A DNA stretch of 7,149 nucleotides from Emcibacter sp. GTDB lineage: Bacteria; Pseudomonadota; Alphaproteobacteria; Sphingomonadales; Emcibacteraceae. Both the position numbers and the translations under genes were made by a program. Positions 1-5,739 of this stretch are shown piece after piece. The notes beneath the pieces are model-generated. The model searched no databases. It saw only the letters and a list, made by a program, of their open reading frames with translations, and was not told the DNA's origin. The stretch is from the NCBI GenBank assembly GCA_027019205.1, contig JALUWZ010000168.1, positions 1-7,149 on the forward strand, in the 5' to 3' direction. The stretch's first letter is position 1; the number at the start of each line of letters is the position of its first letter.

Positions 1-1399
1 CCTTGCGGCGGCGCTGGTGACCGGGCTTCGCGATGGTATTTCTCCAGAGGTCGCGGCTGATATGCGTAATTCCGGTCTGGCGCATCTGCTGGCGATATCC
101 GGCCTGCATATGGGGCTGTTGTGCGGCGCCGTGTTCTTTTTTATCCGCTTTCTGCTGTCGCGGTCGGAATATCTGACCCTGCGCTATCCCATCGGCAAAT
201 GGGCCGCCATCGTCGCCATGGGGGCCGGGGCGCTTTATCTCTATTTAAGCGGGGCCTCGATTCCGACGGTCAGGGCCTTTGTTATGGTGCTTATTGTTTT
301 CCTCGGCATAGTGACGGACCGCAAGGCGATATCCCTGCGGCTGGTGGCGATTGCGGCAATGGTGATTTTGCTGGCAAGTCCCGAAGCCCTGCTGTCGGTT
401 AGTTTTCAGATGTCCTTTGCCGCCGTGGTGGCCCTGATTGTTGCCTATGAAAGCATGGCGGGCCGCTGGATGGATTTTTCCGCCCGCCATCAGGGGTGGC
501 GGCAAAGGGCAGTTTTCTATCTGGCGACGATGTTATTTACCACGCTGGTGGCGGAGCTGGCGATTGCCCCCTTTGCCCTGTTTCATTTTAACAAGCTGGT
601 GCAATATGGTCTGCTGGCCAATCTGCTGGCGATGCCGGTCATGGCACTGTGGGTGATGCCGCTGATTGTCGCCTATCTGGTCATGGCACCATTCGGGCTT
701 GGGATATTGGCGCTGGTGCCGATGTCCTGGGGGCTTGAGCTGATCATCTTTGTCGCCAAAACGGTATCCCATGCCCCGGGGGCCTACAGCCTTGTGCCCT
801 TTATCGGCATGGGGTCGCTGGTGATGATAATCCTCGGGGCGTTATGGTTTGCCCTGTGGCGTCTGCGGTGGCGCTATCTCGGCCTTCCGCTGGTGGCTAT
901 CGGCATTATTATGGCCCTTTTTACCAGCCGCCCGGATATTTTGATAGACAATAGCGGGCGGTTGATCGGGGTGCGTAATGCGGATAATGCTCTCAGTCTG
1001 TCGGGCCTGCGGGCCGGGCGGATGGCGCGCCGTCGCTGGGCGCAGCGTTTCGGGCAGGAAAAGGCCGAAAAATGGACCTATGACGGGACGGCGGAATCCT
1101 GGATGTCCTGTGACCGGCTGAGCTGTCTTTACCGCCCGGCAAAAGAAGACGGCGACCTCCTGATTGCGCTGGTGAAGGACGAGATGGCGCTGCCGGAAGA
1201 TTGCCACAATGCCGGACTGGTCATCAGTCTGGTGCCGGTCAATATAAAATGCCCGTCGGCCCGGCTGGTCATCGACCGGTGGGATTTCTATCACAATGGT
1301 GGTTATGCCCTGTGGCTGCCGGGCCATGACGGCGGCGGGATCAGGGTCAGGACGGTTGCCGGAAGCCGGGGGGAACGTCCGTGGAGCCTGCGGCGCTAA
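1..1399 (+). CDS. comEC: ComEC/Rec2-family DNA uptake channel, 3' part (5' end outside window)
   Basis: Inner-membrane channel that brings single-stranded DNA into the cytoplasm during natural transformation. The frame is open from base 2, and its first residues (LAAALVTGLRDGI) already belong to the competence domain. The GTG at 17 is therefore not the real start; the N-terminus is off the edge. The family signature HLLAISGLHMG lies at 83-115, followed by a run of hydrophobic helices to about 920. From about 925 to the TAA at 1397-1399 there is a soluble domain of roughly 155 residues beginning SRPDILIDNSGR. In many ComEC proteins this place holds a metallo-beta-lactamase-like domain, but no HxHxDH motif is present. 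Four cysteines occur instead, as CX4C (codons 1109 and 1124) and CX15C (1202 and 1250), then VIDRWDFY. From memory, alphaproteobacterial relatives share this form. The family call is confident; competence of this organism is inference. Confidence 0.92.
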   Translation, partial: LAAALVTGLRDGISPEVAADMRNSGLAHLLAISGLHMGLLCGAVFFFIRFLLSRSEYLTLRYPIGKWAAIVAMGAGALYLYLSGASIPTVRAFVMVLIVFLGIVTDRKAISLRLVAIAAMVILLASPEALLSVSFQMSFAAVVALIVAYESMAGRWMDFSARHQGWRQRAVFYLATMLFTTLVAELAIAPFALFHFNKLVQYGLLANLLAMPVMALWVMPLIVAYLVMAPFGLGILALVPMSWGLELIIFVAKTVSHAPGAYSLVPFIGMGSLVMIILGALWFALWRLRWRYLGLPLVAIGIIMALFTSRPDILIDNSGRLIGVRNADNALSLSGLRAGRMARRRWAQRFGQEKAEKWTYDGTAESWMSCDRLSCLYRPAKEDGDLLIALVKDEMALPEDCHNAGLVISLVPVNIKCPSARLVIDRWDFYHNGGYALWLPGHDGGGIRVRTVAGSRGERPWSLRR

Positions 1400-1406
1400 T
1401 GCAATA

Positions 1407-2807
1407 TCAGGGCAGGATGATGGTGAAATGACTGCCATGGCTGTCGGAATGTGTCAGCGTGAGACTGCCGCCATGGGCTTCGATGATTTCCCGTGATATG
1501 GCAAGGCCCAGCCCGGCACCGTCGGTCGCGCTGCCATGGAAGGGCTGGAATAATGTCGCCTTGATCCGGTCCGGAATGCCGGGGCCGTTATCGGTGATGT
1601 CAATGATCGTCTGATCCTGTTCCCGGCGCGCGGTGAGGGTAATATCGCCGGATTTCTCCATCGCCTGCAGAGCATTGCGCGTCAGGTTGAGGAACACCCG
1701 AAAGATCTGGTCCGGGTCGGCCTCTATGGTGAAGCCCGCCGGGATTTGCCTGTGAAAATGCAAATCTTTCATATCGGCAAGCCCGAGAGACAGGATGACC
1801 TCGTCGATGATATTGCCAAGGTCAACGGTGGCAAGCCCGGGCTTTTCCATGTCGGCCCGGCCATATTTCAGGGTATTTTCGCATAATCTTATGGCCCGGT
1901 CGATGGCGGTGACAAAGCGCGGGGCAAGCTTCTGGACCACAGGATTGTCAATGCTGCTCAGATGATCGGTGACCATCTGGGCGCTGGAGAGGATGTTGCG
2001 CAGGTCATGATTGATCTTGCTGACGCTTTCGCCAAGCAGGGCCAGATGTTTTTTCTGAATCAGGGCCTTGCGAATCTCCTCCTGCATGGTGCCAAGTTCG
2101 CGCATGACGATGCCGATTTCATCCTGTCGCCCGCCAGCAGATAAATCCTCTGTCGTCACCTCGGGCGAGGCGCGGAAGGCCATGACGCTCCGGGTCATTT
2201 TCTGAACCGGACGAATCAGCAGGCAGGACAGGCTGAAATAAACCAGCCCGGCGGTGATCAGGGAAATAATGATCGACAGCAGCATCACATTGATGGAAAA
2301 TTTCCGCATGTCATCACAGAGCAATTTCTCGTAAAAGGTAATCTCGATAGAAGCCCTGTCATCGGTTTTGGCAAAATTGACATATCCGGTTGCCTGAATC
2401 AGGCTGCCCGCCGGGTGAAAACGGAACAGAACCTCCATGGTGTCACGAATCTGCGCCCAGTAAGTGGGATGGCGCAGATCATAGCGCGCGGCAATTTTCA
2501 GGGGCTGATCAGTATTCAGGACAAGCTGGCGCCGGTCTTTTTGTTTCAGGCTGATGGCGACAACCTGGGCATTATCCAGAAGTTCCCGCGACAGCATTTC
2601 GCTGATCATATGGTCCGGCGCGGCCTCAATCGCCAATATGGCGATATTGGCGGCGGTCAGCCGTTGTTCAAGCCAGGTCTTGCGGAAATTGATGATGGAC
2701 GGGACATAGATAAATATCTCTGCCAGCAGAACAAAAAATATTGTCAGCAGCAGAAGCTGGACCGACAAATTGGATCTGATCGAGAAAAATTTCGGTTTTC
2801 CGGCCAT
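1407..2807 (-). CDS. Membrane sensor histidine kinase, HAMP-containing, orphan
   Basis: This is a 466-residue two-component sensor kinase. TM1 is about residues 14-35, an extracytoplasmic region spans about 36-171, and TM2 about 172-195. A HAMP-like linker follows from about 196 (RPVQKMTRSVMAF). The dimerisation/phosphoacceptor helix has the H-box SKINHDLRN with His267. The ATPase domain shows the N-box NLTRNALQAM (Asn378), G1 DNGPGIP (406-412), an F-box FQPF and G2 GAGLGLAI. All catalytic motifs are intact and the length is normal. The sensor region, starting IYVPSIINFRKTWLEQRL, matches no domain I can name, though I recall similar proteins in other alphaproteobacteria. An in-frame TAG lies just upstream, so ATG at 2807 is the first ATG available. 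Its best Shine-Dalgarno, AGGGG, is rather far away, at about 13 bases. No response regulator is adjacent, so its partner and signal are unknown. Confidence 0.93.
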   Translation of the reverse strand: MAGKPKFFSIRSNLSVQLLLLTIFFVLLAEIFIYVPSIINFRKTWLEQRLTAANIAILAIEAAPDHMISEMLSRELLDNAQVVAISLKQKDRRQLVLNTDQPLKIAARYDLRHPTYWAQIRDTMEVLFRFHPAGSLIQATGYVNFAKTDDRASIEITFYEKLLCDDMRKFSINVMLLSIIISLITAGLVYFSLSCLLIRPVQKMTRSVMAFRASPEVTTEDLSAGGRQDEIGIVMRELGTMQEEIRKALIQKKHLALLGESVSKINHDLRNILSSAQMVTDHLSSIDNPVVQKLAPRFVTAIDRAIRLCENTLKYGRADMEKPGLATVDLGNIIDEVILSLGLADMKDLHFHRQIPAGFTIEADPDQIFRVFLNLTRNALQAMEKSGDITLTARREQDQTIIDITDNGPGIPDRIKATLFQPFHGSATDGAGLGLAISREIIEAHGGSLTLTHSDSHGSHFTIILP

Positions 2808-2839
2808 GAACAGGATATGTCCCCTCTATCTTATTTATT

Positions 2840-2858
2840 GGGGGTATTTTATGCCCCC
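2840..2858. repeat. 19-base inverted repeat, possible operator
   Basis: The sequence is GGGGGTATTTTATGCCCCC. Five G-C pairs, one T/G mismatch (wobble in RNA) and one A-T pair flank a five-base centre. No T-run follows on the + strand, so it does not look like a terminator. If the kinase promoter is correct, the transcript would begin just after the repeat, so the repeat would act as DNA, for example as a binding site for a dimeric regulator, rather than as an RNA hairpin. The repeat is seen directly; the operator role is inference. Confidence 0.45.
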
Positions 2859-2874
2859 GTTAGCAATCCTGCAA
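2846..2874 (-). promoter_or_regulatory. Putative sigma-70 promoter of the histidine kinase gene
   Basis: Read on the - strand, TTGCAG (2874-2869) and TAAAAT (2851-2846) are separated by exactly 17 bases. The start of transcription would fall near 2839, giving a leader of about 30 bases before the ATG at 2807. The -10 box lies in the middle of the inverted repeat at 2840-2858. The fit to consensus is moderate and was found by eye only. Confidence 0.45.
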
Positions 2875-2901
2875 GGGTATCTTTTTTCTATATACAGGTC
2901 A

Positions 2902-2930
2902 TTGACTTGTTCGGGGAATGGCATTATACA
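2902..2930 (+). promoter_or_regulatory. Sigma-70-type promoter of rpmH and probably the following genes
   Basis: TTGACT (2902-2907) and TATACA (2925-2930) are separated by 17 bases. An AT-rich, T-run-containing stretch at 2881-2895 lies directly upstream, where an UP element would sit. Transcription would start near 2937, leaving a leader of about 60 bases before the GTG of rpmH. A strong promoter is expected for a ribosomal protein gene, and this is the best match in the divergent gap. Confidence 0.72.
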
Positions 2931-2985
2931 GCGCCACTGTAATCAAAGGCCGGATTCTGTGGACCCGGTGAAGTTTAATAATAAT

Positions 2986-2989
2986 GGAG
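2986..2989 (+). promoter_or_regulatory. Shine-Dalgarno of rpmH (decides GTG start)
   Basis: GGAG is spaced seven bases from the GTG at 2997-2999. The nearby ATG at 2984-2986 is in a different frame and overlaps the GGAG itself, so it cannot be the rpmH start. The L34 reading frame begins naturally at this GTG (GTG AAA CGC ACA). Confidence 0.75.
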
Positions 2990-2996
2990 TCGTCCA

Positions 2997-3131
2997 GTGA
3001 AACGCACATTTCAGCCAAGTGTTCTGGTTCGTAAACGTCGGCATGGTTTCAGGTCACGGTCTGCCACGGTTGGTGGTCGCCGGGTTCTGGCTGCCCGCCG
3101 GGCCAAAGGACGCAAAAGCCTTTCAGCCTGA
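2997..3131 (+). CDS. rpmH: 50S ribosomal protein L34
   Basis: A 44-residue, very basic protein of the large ribosomal subunit. The translation starts (V/M)KRTFQPSVLVRKRRHGF, continues through ATVGGRRVLAARRAKGRK and ends LSA, then TGA at 3129-3131. This is the L34 pattern over its whole length, and 44 residues is the usual size. The start is GTG, supported by GGAG seven bases upstream and by the conserved KRTFQPS beginning at codon 2. One small difference from common L34 sequences is serine in the stretch RSRSAT, where a methionine (RMAT) is frequent. It is the first gene of the + strand cluster, directly downstream of a good promoter, and the place next to rnpA is its normal context across bacteria. 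Confidence 0.97.
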   Translation: MKRTFQPSVLVRKRRHGFRSRSATVGGRRVLAARRAKGRKSLSA

Positions 3132-3134
3132 TAT

Positions 3135-3173
3135 TTTCCGGACCCGTGATAAAGGGTCAGGATTATCCGGAAA
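3135..3173 (+). other. Hairpin in the rpmH-rnpA spacer, upstream of the terminator
   Basis: An inner stem pairs GACCC (3141-3145) with GGGTC (3154-3158) around an eight-base loop. An alternative or outer stem pairs TTTCCGG (3135-3141) with CCGGAAA (3167-3173). G3141 can join only one of the two stems at a time. The last three A residues of the outer stem are also the first three bases of the terminator stem that follows. Pairing was worked out by eye; no energy was computed. Confidence 0.5.
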
Positions 3174-3203
3174 CCGGCCCTGTATTCCAGAGGCCGGTTT
3201 TGT
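3171..3203 (+). terminator. Intrinsic terminator or attenuator between rpmH and rnpA
   Basis: AAACCGGCC (3171-3179) pairs perfectly with GGCCGGTTT (3192-3200). Inside it CTG (3180-3182) pairs with CAG (3188-3190), leaving a TATTC loop and one bulged A at 3191. That is twelve base pairs, ending in TTTTGT. The T-run is short and interrupted, so partial termination is more likely than a full stop. Such an element would keep L34 output above that of rnpA and the genes beyond. rnpA has no obvious promoter of its own in the spacer, which fits read-through. Confidence 0.65.
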
Positions 3204-3219
3204 CGTTTGGACCTTAATA

Positions 3220-3669
3220 ATGCCTCAAGTCCTTGATAAAATTAACGGAAAAGACAGAGTGACGCTTTCGGTCCTGAAGAAGCGCCGTGATTTTCTGCGC
3301 ATTGCTGCGGCCCGGACAAAATGGGTATCAAAAAGTATGGTCGTTCAGATGGCCGAGACACCGGCAGGGCAAGCCCCGGGTCCAGGTCAAATACGTGTCG
3401 GCTATACCGCGAGCAAAAAGGTCGGCAATGCGGTAAGGCGCAACCGGGCCAAAAGACGCCTGCGCGAAGTGGTGCGCCATATCCTGCCCGGGCAGGGCTG
3501 GCCCGGTCATGATTATGTGCTGATTGCCAGAAACACCAGCGCCGATACGCCCTTTGATCAACTGATTCGCGATTTCGGCTGGTGTTTGAGAAGACTGAAA
3601 GACAGCAGGGATAATGATAAAGACAGCAAAATACCGGATAAAGAGCCAGAGGAGAAGATGAAAAAGTGA
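3220..3669 (+). CDS. rnpA: Ribonuclease P protein component
   Basis: Protein subunit of RNase P; it helps the catalytic RNA subunit bind precursor tRNA and cut off the 5' leader. With ATG at 3220 the product is 149 residues. It shows an N-terminal LKKRRDFL (19-26), then VGYTASKKVGNAVRRNRAKR (60-79), which is the RNR signature of the family, and a C-terminal half with DYVLIARNT. The last 20 or so residues are a charged tail rich in D, E and K, probably not part of the fold. The start is uncertain. ATG 3220 has no clear ribosome site, while GTG 3259 gives a 136-residue protein with GGAA nine bases upstream and leaves five residues before LKKRR, closer to many relatives. The gene overlaps yidD by four bases. 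The frame is also open back through rpmH to 3001, but I do not believe that part is translated. Confidence 0.93.
   Translation: MPQVLDKINGKDRVTLSVLKKRRDFLRIAAARTKWVSKSMVVQMAETPAGQAPGPGQIRVGYTASKKVGNAVRRNRAKRRLREVVRHILPGQGWPGHDYVLIARNTSADTPFDQLIRDFGWCLRRLKDSRDNDKDSKIPDKEPEEKMKK
3651..3654 (+). promoter_or_regulatory. Shine-Dalgarno of yidD inside the end of rnpA
   Basis: GGAG lies eleven bases before the GTG at 3666-3668. The ATG at 3658 just after it is in the rnpA frame and meets the rnpA stop after three codons, so the site is best assigned to the yidD GTG. Confidence 0.5.
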
Positions 3670-3944
3670 TTATCCTCACCCGGCTCTTGAAAGGGCTGAT
3701 TACAGTCTATAGATATACAGTTTCGCCGTTACTTGGCAAGAATTGTCGCTATCTGCCGACCTGCTCGGAATATGCCGGGCAGGCGATAGAGCGTTTCGGG
3801 GCGTTTCAGGGCGGGTTAATGGCGGTCCGGCGTATTGGCCGCTGTCATCCTTTCGGTGGCCATGGCTATGATCCGGTACCGGAAAAAGACATGGTGAAAA
3901 ATAAATATAATGGCAAGACCGGCAATGATGGTCCCGTCGAATAG
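3666..3944 (+). CDS. yidD: Membrane protein insertion efficiency factor YidD
   Basis: Small protein held at the cytoplasmic face of the inner membrane by an amphipathic N-terminus; in E. coli it assists YidC-dependent insertion. The product is 92 residues. It begins with an amphipathic stretch (LTRLLKGLITVYRYTVSP, 4-21) and then has the family signature with CRYLPTCSEYA (27-37) and RRIGRCHPFGGHGYDP (55-70), including Cys27, Cys33 and Cys60. The tail after about residue 72 is lysine- and asparagine-rich and not conserved in the family as I know it. The GTG start overlaps the rnpA TGA as GTGA, so translation is probably coupled to rnpA. The gene ends 19 bases before yidC, its functional partner. 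Confidence 0.95.
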   Translation: MIILTRLLKGLITVYRYTVSPLLGKNCRYLPTCSEYAGQAIERFGAFQGGLMAVRRIGRCHPFGGHGYDPVPEKDMVKNKYNGKTGNDGPVE

Positions 3945-3963
3945 GTAATCAGAGAAGAAGTTT

Positions 3964-5739
3964 ATGGAAGACAACCGTAATTTTATAATCGCCATGGTCC
4001 TGACCGTGCTTATACTGCTGGGATACAGTTATTTATACGAGGTGCCGCAAAAGCAGGCGGCGCAACAGGCCGCGCAGCAACAGGCAGCAGATGGTTCGAA
4101 AAAGGACGATAGTCTGCCGGATTTCGGCCCGGCATCCGACAATCCGACAGACGTCAAGGGCAAAAGCCCGGCTGATAGCCCGCCGATTGCCCTTGACCGG
4201 GCAGAAGCCCTGAAATCCGGCCAGAGAATCACCATCATCAGCCCCCATGTCAAAGGCTCAATCGCCCTTAAAGGGGCGCGGATTGATGACCTTACCCTGT
4301 CCGATTACAAGGAAACCGTGGACAAGGATTCTCCGGATGTCGCCCTGCTTAATCCCGAAGGCACCAAAAAATCCTATTTTGTTGATTTTAACTGGGGAAT
4401 AGACGGCCTGAAGGGACCGGATAAAAATTCTGTCTGGACGGCCAACAAGGACGAGCTGGAGGCCGGGGACAGTGTTACGCTGACATGGGATAACGGCGCG
4501 GGTCTTCTGTTCAGCCGGACCATCGCCCTTGACCGGGATTATATGTTTACCATTACCCAGAAAGTAACCAATCAGACGGATGCGACGGTAAAAGTGGCCC
4601 AATATGGCCGGATTATCCGTACGGGCCGCCCGTCGGGCCGGTCTTTCTATATTTCCCATCAGGGGCCTATGTGGTCACTGGATAAGGGGATTGAGGAATT
4701 CACCTATAAAGATCTGGACGATGATGGCAAGAATGAGAAGAAAACCGCCAAAAGCACTGCCAATAACGAGGAAAGCAGCTGGCTCGGCATTTCCGATAAA
4801 TACTGGCTGGTGGCGCTGATCCCGGATAAAAAAGAAAATTTCAATGTGGAGATCTATCGGCGTGGCGACAAGAAATCGGAAAAATTCCATGTTAATTATT
4901 TCCATAACTGGACCTTGTTACCAGCTGGTGAAAGCCATACGGAAAAGTCCCGCCTGTTTGCCGGGGCCAAGAAGGTTACCCTGCTTGACCGCTATACTGA
5001 CGAGCTTCATATCAAGAAATTCAATTATGCCATTGACTGGGGTATGTTCCATTTCCTGACCAAGCCGATGTTCTATCTTCTCGACCTGCTTTATGCCTTT
5101 GCCGGTAATTTCGGCGTAGCCATCCTGCTGCTGACCGTTCTGGTCAAGCTCGCCCTGTTCCCGATTGCCAACAAGGGCTATAAATCAATGAACAAGATGA
5201 AGGTCCTGCAGCCCAAGATGCAGGCCCTGAAGGAAAAATACGCCGATGACAAGGCCAAGCTGCAACAGGCGACCATGGAGCTGTATAAGAAGGAAAAGGT
5301 TAATCCGGTTTCGGGATGCCTGCCGATGTTCCTGCAATTCCCGGTATTCTTTTCCCTCTACAAGGTGCTTTATATCACCATTGATATGCGTCACGCGCCA
5401 TTTTTTGGCTGGGTCAAGGACCTGTCGGCGCCGGATACCATGTATGTCACCAATCTGTTCGGCCTGATCCCGTGGCACCCGACCGGAATGCTGGCGCTGG
5501 GCATTCTGCCGGTGATTATGGGCTTTACCATGTGGTTGCAGATGCAGATGAACCCGTCAGCCAGTGATCCGATGCAGCGCAAGATCATGATGTTCATGCC
5601 GATTGTCTTTACCTTTATGTTGTCACAGTTTTCGGTCGGCCTTGTGATCTACTGGATATGCAATAATGTCCTTGGCATTCTGCAGCAATGGGTGCTGATA
5701 CGGCGGGCGGACACGGTACCGGTTAAGACCAAGACGTGA
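3964..5739 (+). CDS. yidC: Membrane protein insertase YidC
   Basis: Inserts and folds inner-membrane proteins, alone or with SecYEG. At 591 residues it has the full Gram-negative form. An N-terminal membrane anchor (about 8-25) is followed by an A/Q-rich linker, and a large periplasmic beta-sandwich domain runs to about residue 345. The conserved core (about 350-580) starts with a hydrophobic helix ending in LVKLALFP. A charged cytoplasmic hairpin, LQPKMQALKEKYADDKAKL, and VNPVSGCLPMFLQFPVF follow, then further helices. Lys395 sits where E. coli has the hydrophilic-groove Arg366; positively charged, so probably functional, and lysine is common in alphaproteobacteria as I recall. The periplasmic domain carries an acidic DLDDDG stretch (250-255). 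ATG 3964 has AGAGAAGAAG close upstream (3951-3960). The stop overlaps the engB start as GTGA. Placement after yidD is the usual one. Confidence 0.97.
   Translation: MEDNRNFIIAMVLTVLILLGYSYLYEVPQKQAAQQAAQQQAADGSKKDDSLPDFGPASDNPTDVKGKSPADSPPIALDRAEALKSGQRITIISPHVKGSIALKGARIDDLTLSDYKETVDKDSPDVALLNPEGTKKSYFVDFNWGIDGLKGPDKNSVWTANKDELEAGDSVTLTWDNGAGLLFSRTIALDRDYMFTITQKVTNQTDATVKVAQYGRIIRTGRPSGRSFYISHQGPMWSLDKGIEEFTYKDLDDDGKNEKKTAKSTANNEESSWLGISDKYWLVALIPDKKENFNVEIYRRGDKKSEKFHVNYFHNWTLLPAGESHTEKSRLFAGAKKVTLLDRYTDELHIKKFNYAIDWGMFHFLTKPMFYLLDLLYAFAGNFGVAILLLTVLVKLALFPIANKGYKSMNKMKVLQPKMQALKEKYADDKAKLQQATMELYKKEKVNPVSGCLPMFLQFPVFFSLYKVLYITIDMRHAPFFGWVKDLSAPDTMYVTNLFGLIPWHPTGMLALGILPVIMGFTMWLQMQMNPSASDPMQRKIMMFMPIVFTFMLSQFSVGLVIYWICNNVLGILQQWVLIRRADTVPVKTKT

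Noticed and set aside
842..1438. 198-codon open frame on the - strand
   Set aside because: It lies antisense to the conserved comEC C-terminal coding sequence, is rich in P, R and Q as shadow frames of GC-rich genes are, and overlaps the end of the kinase gene.
2415..2942. 175-codon open frame on the + strand
   Set aside because: It is antisense to the kinase sensor region and then runs over the rpmH promoter; its translation resembles no protein family.
2947..2960. Resemblance of GGCCGGATTCTGTGG to the complement of the 3' end of RNase P RNA
   Set aside because: Only about 15 bases match and nothing around them fits the rest of the RNA; it is too short to support an rnpB fragment.
2808..2996. 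Replication origin near rpmH/rnpA
   Set aside because: In some bacteria oriC and dnaA lie here, but I see no cluster of TTATCCACA-type DnaA boxes and no dnaA gene.
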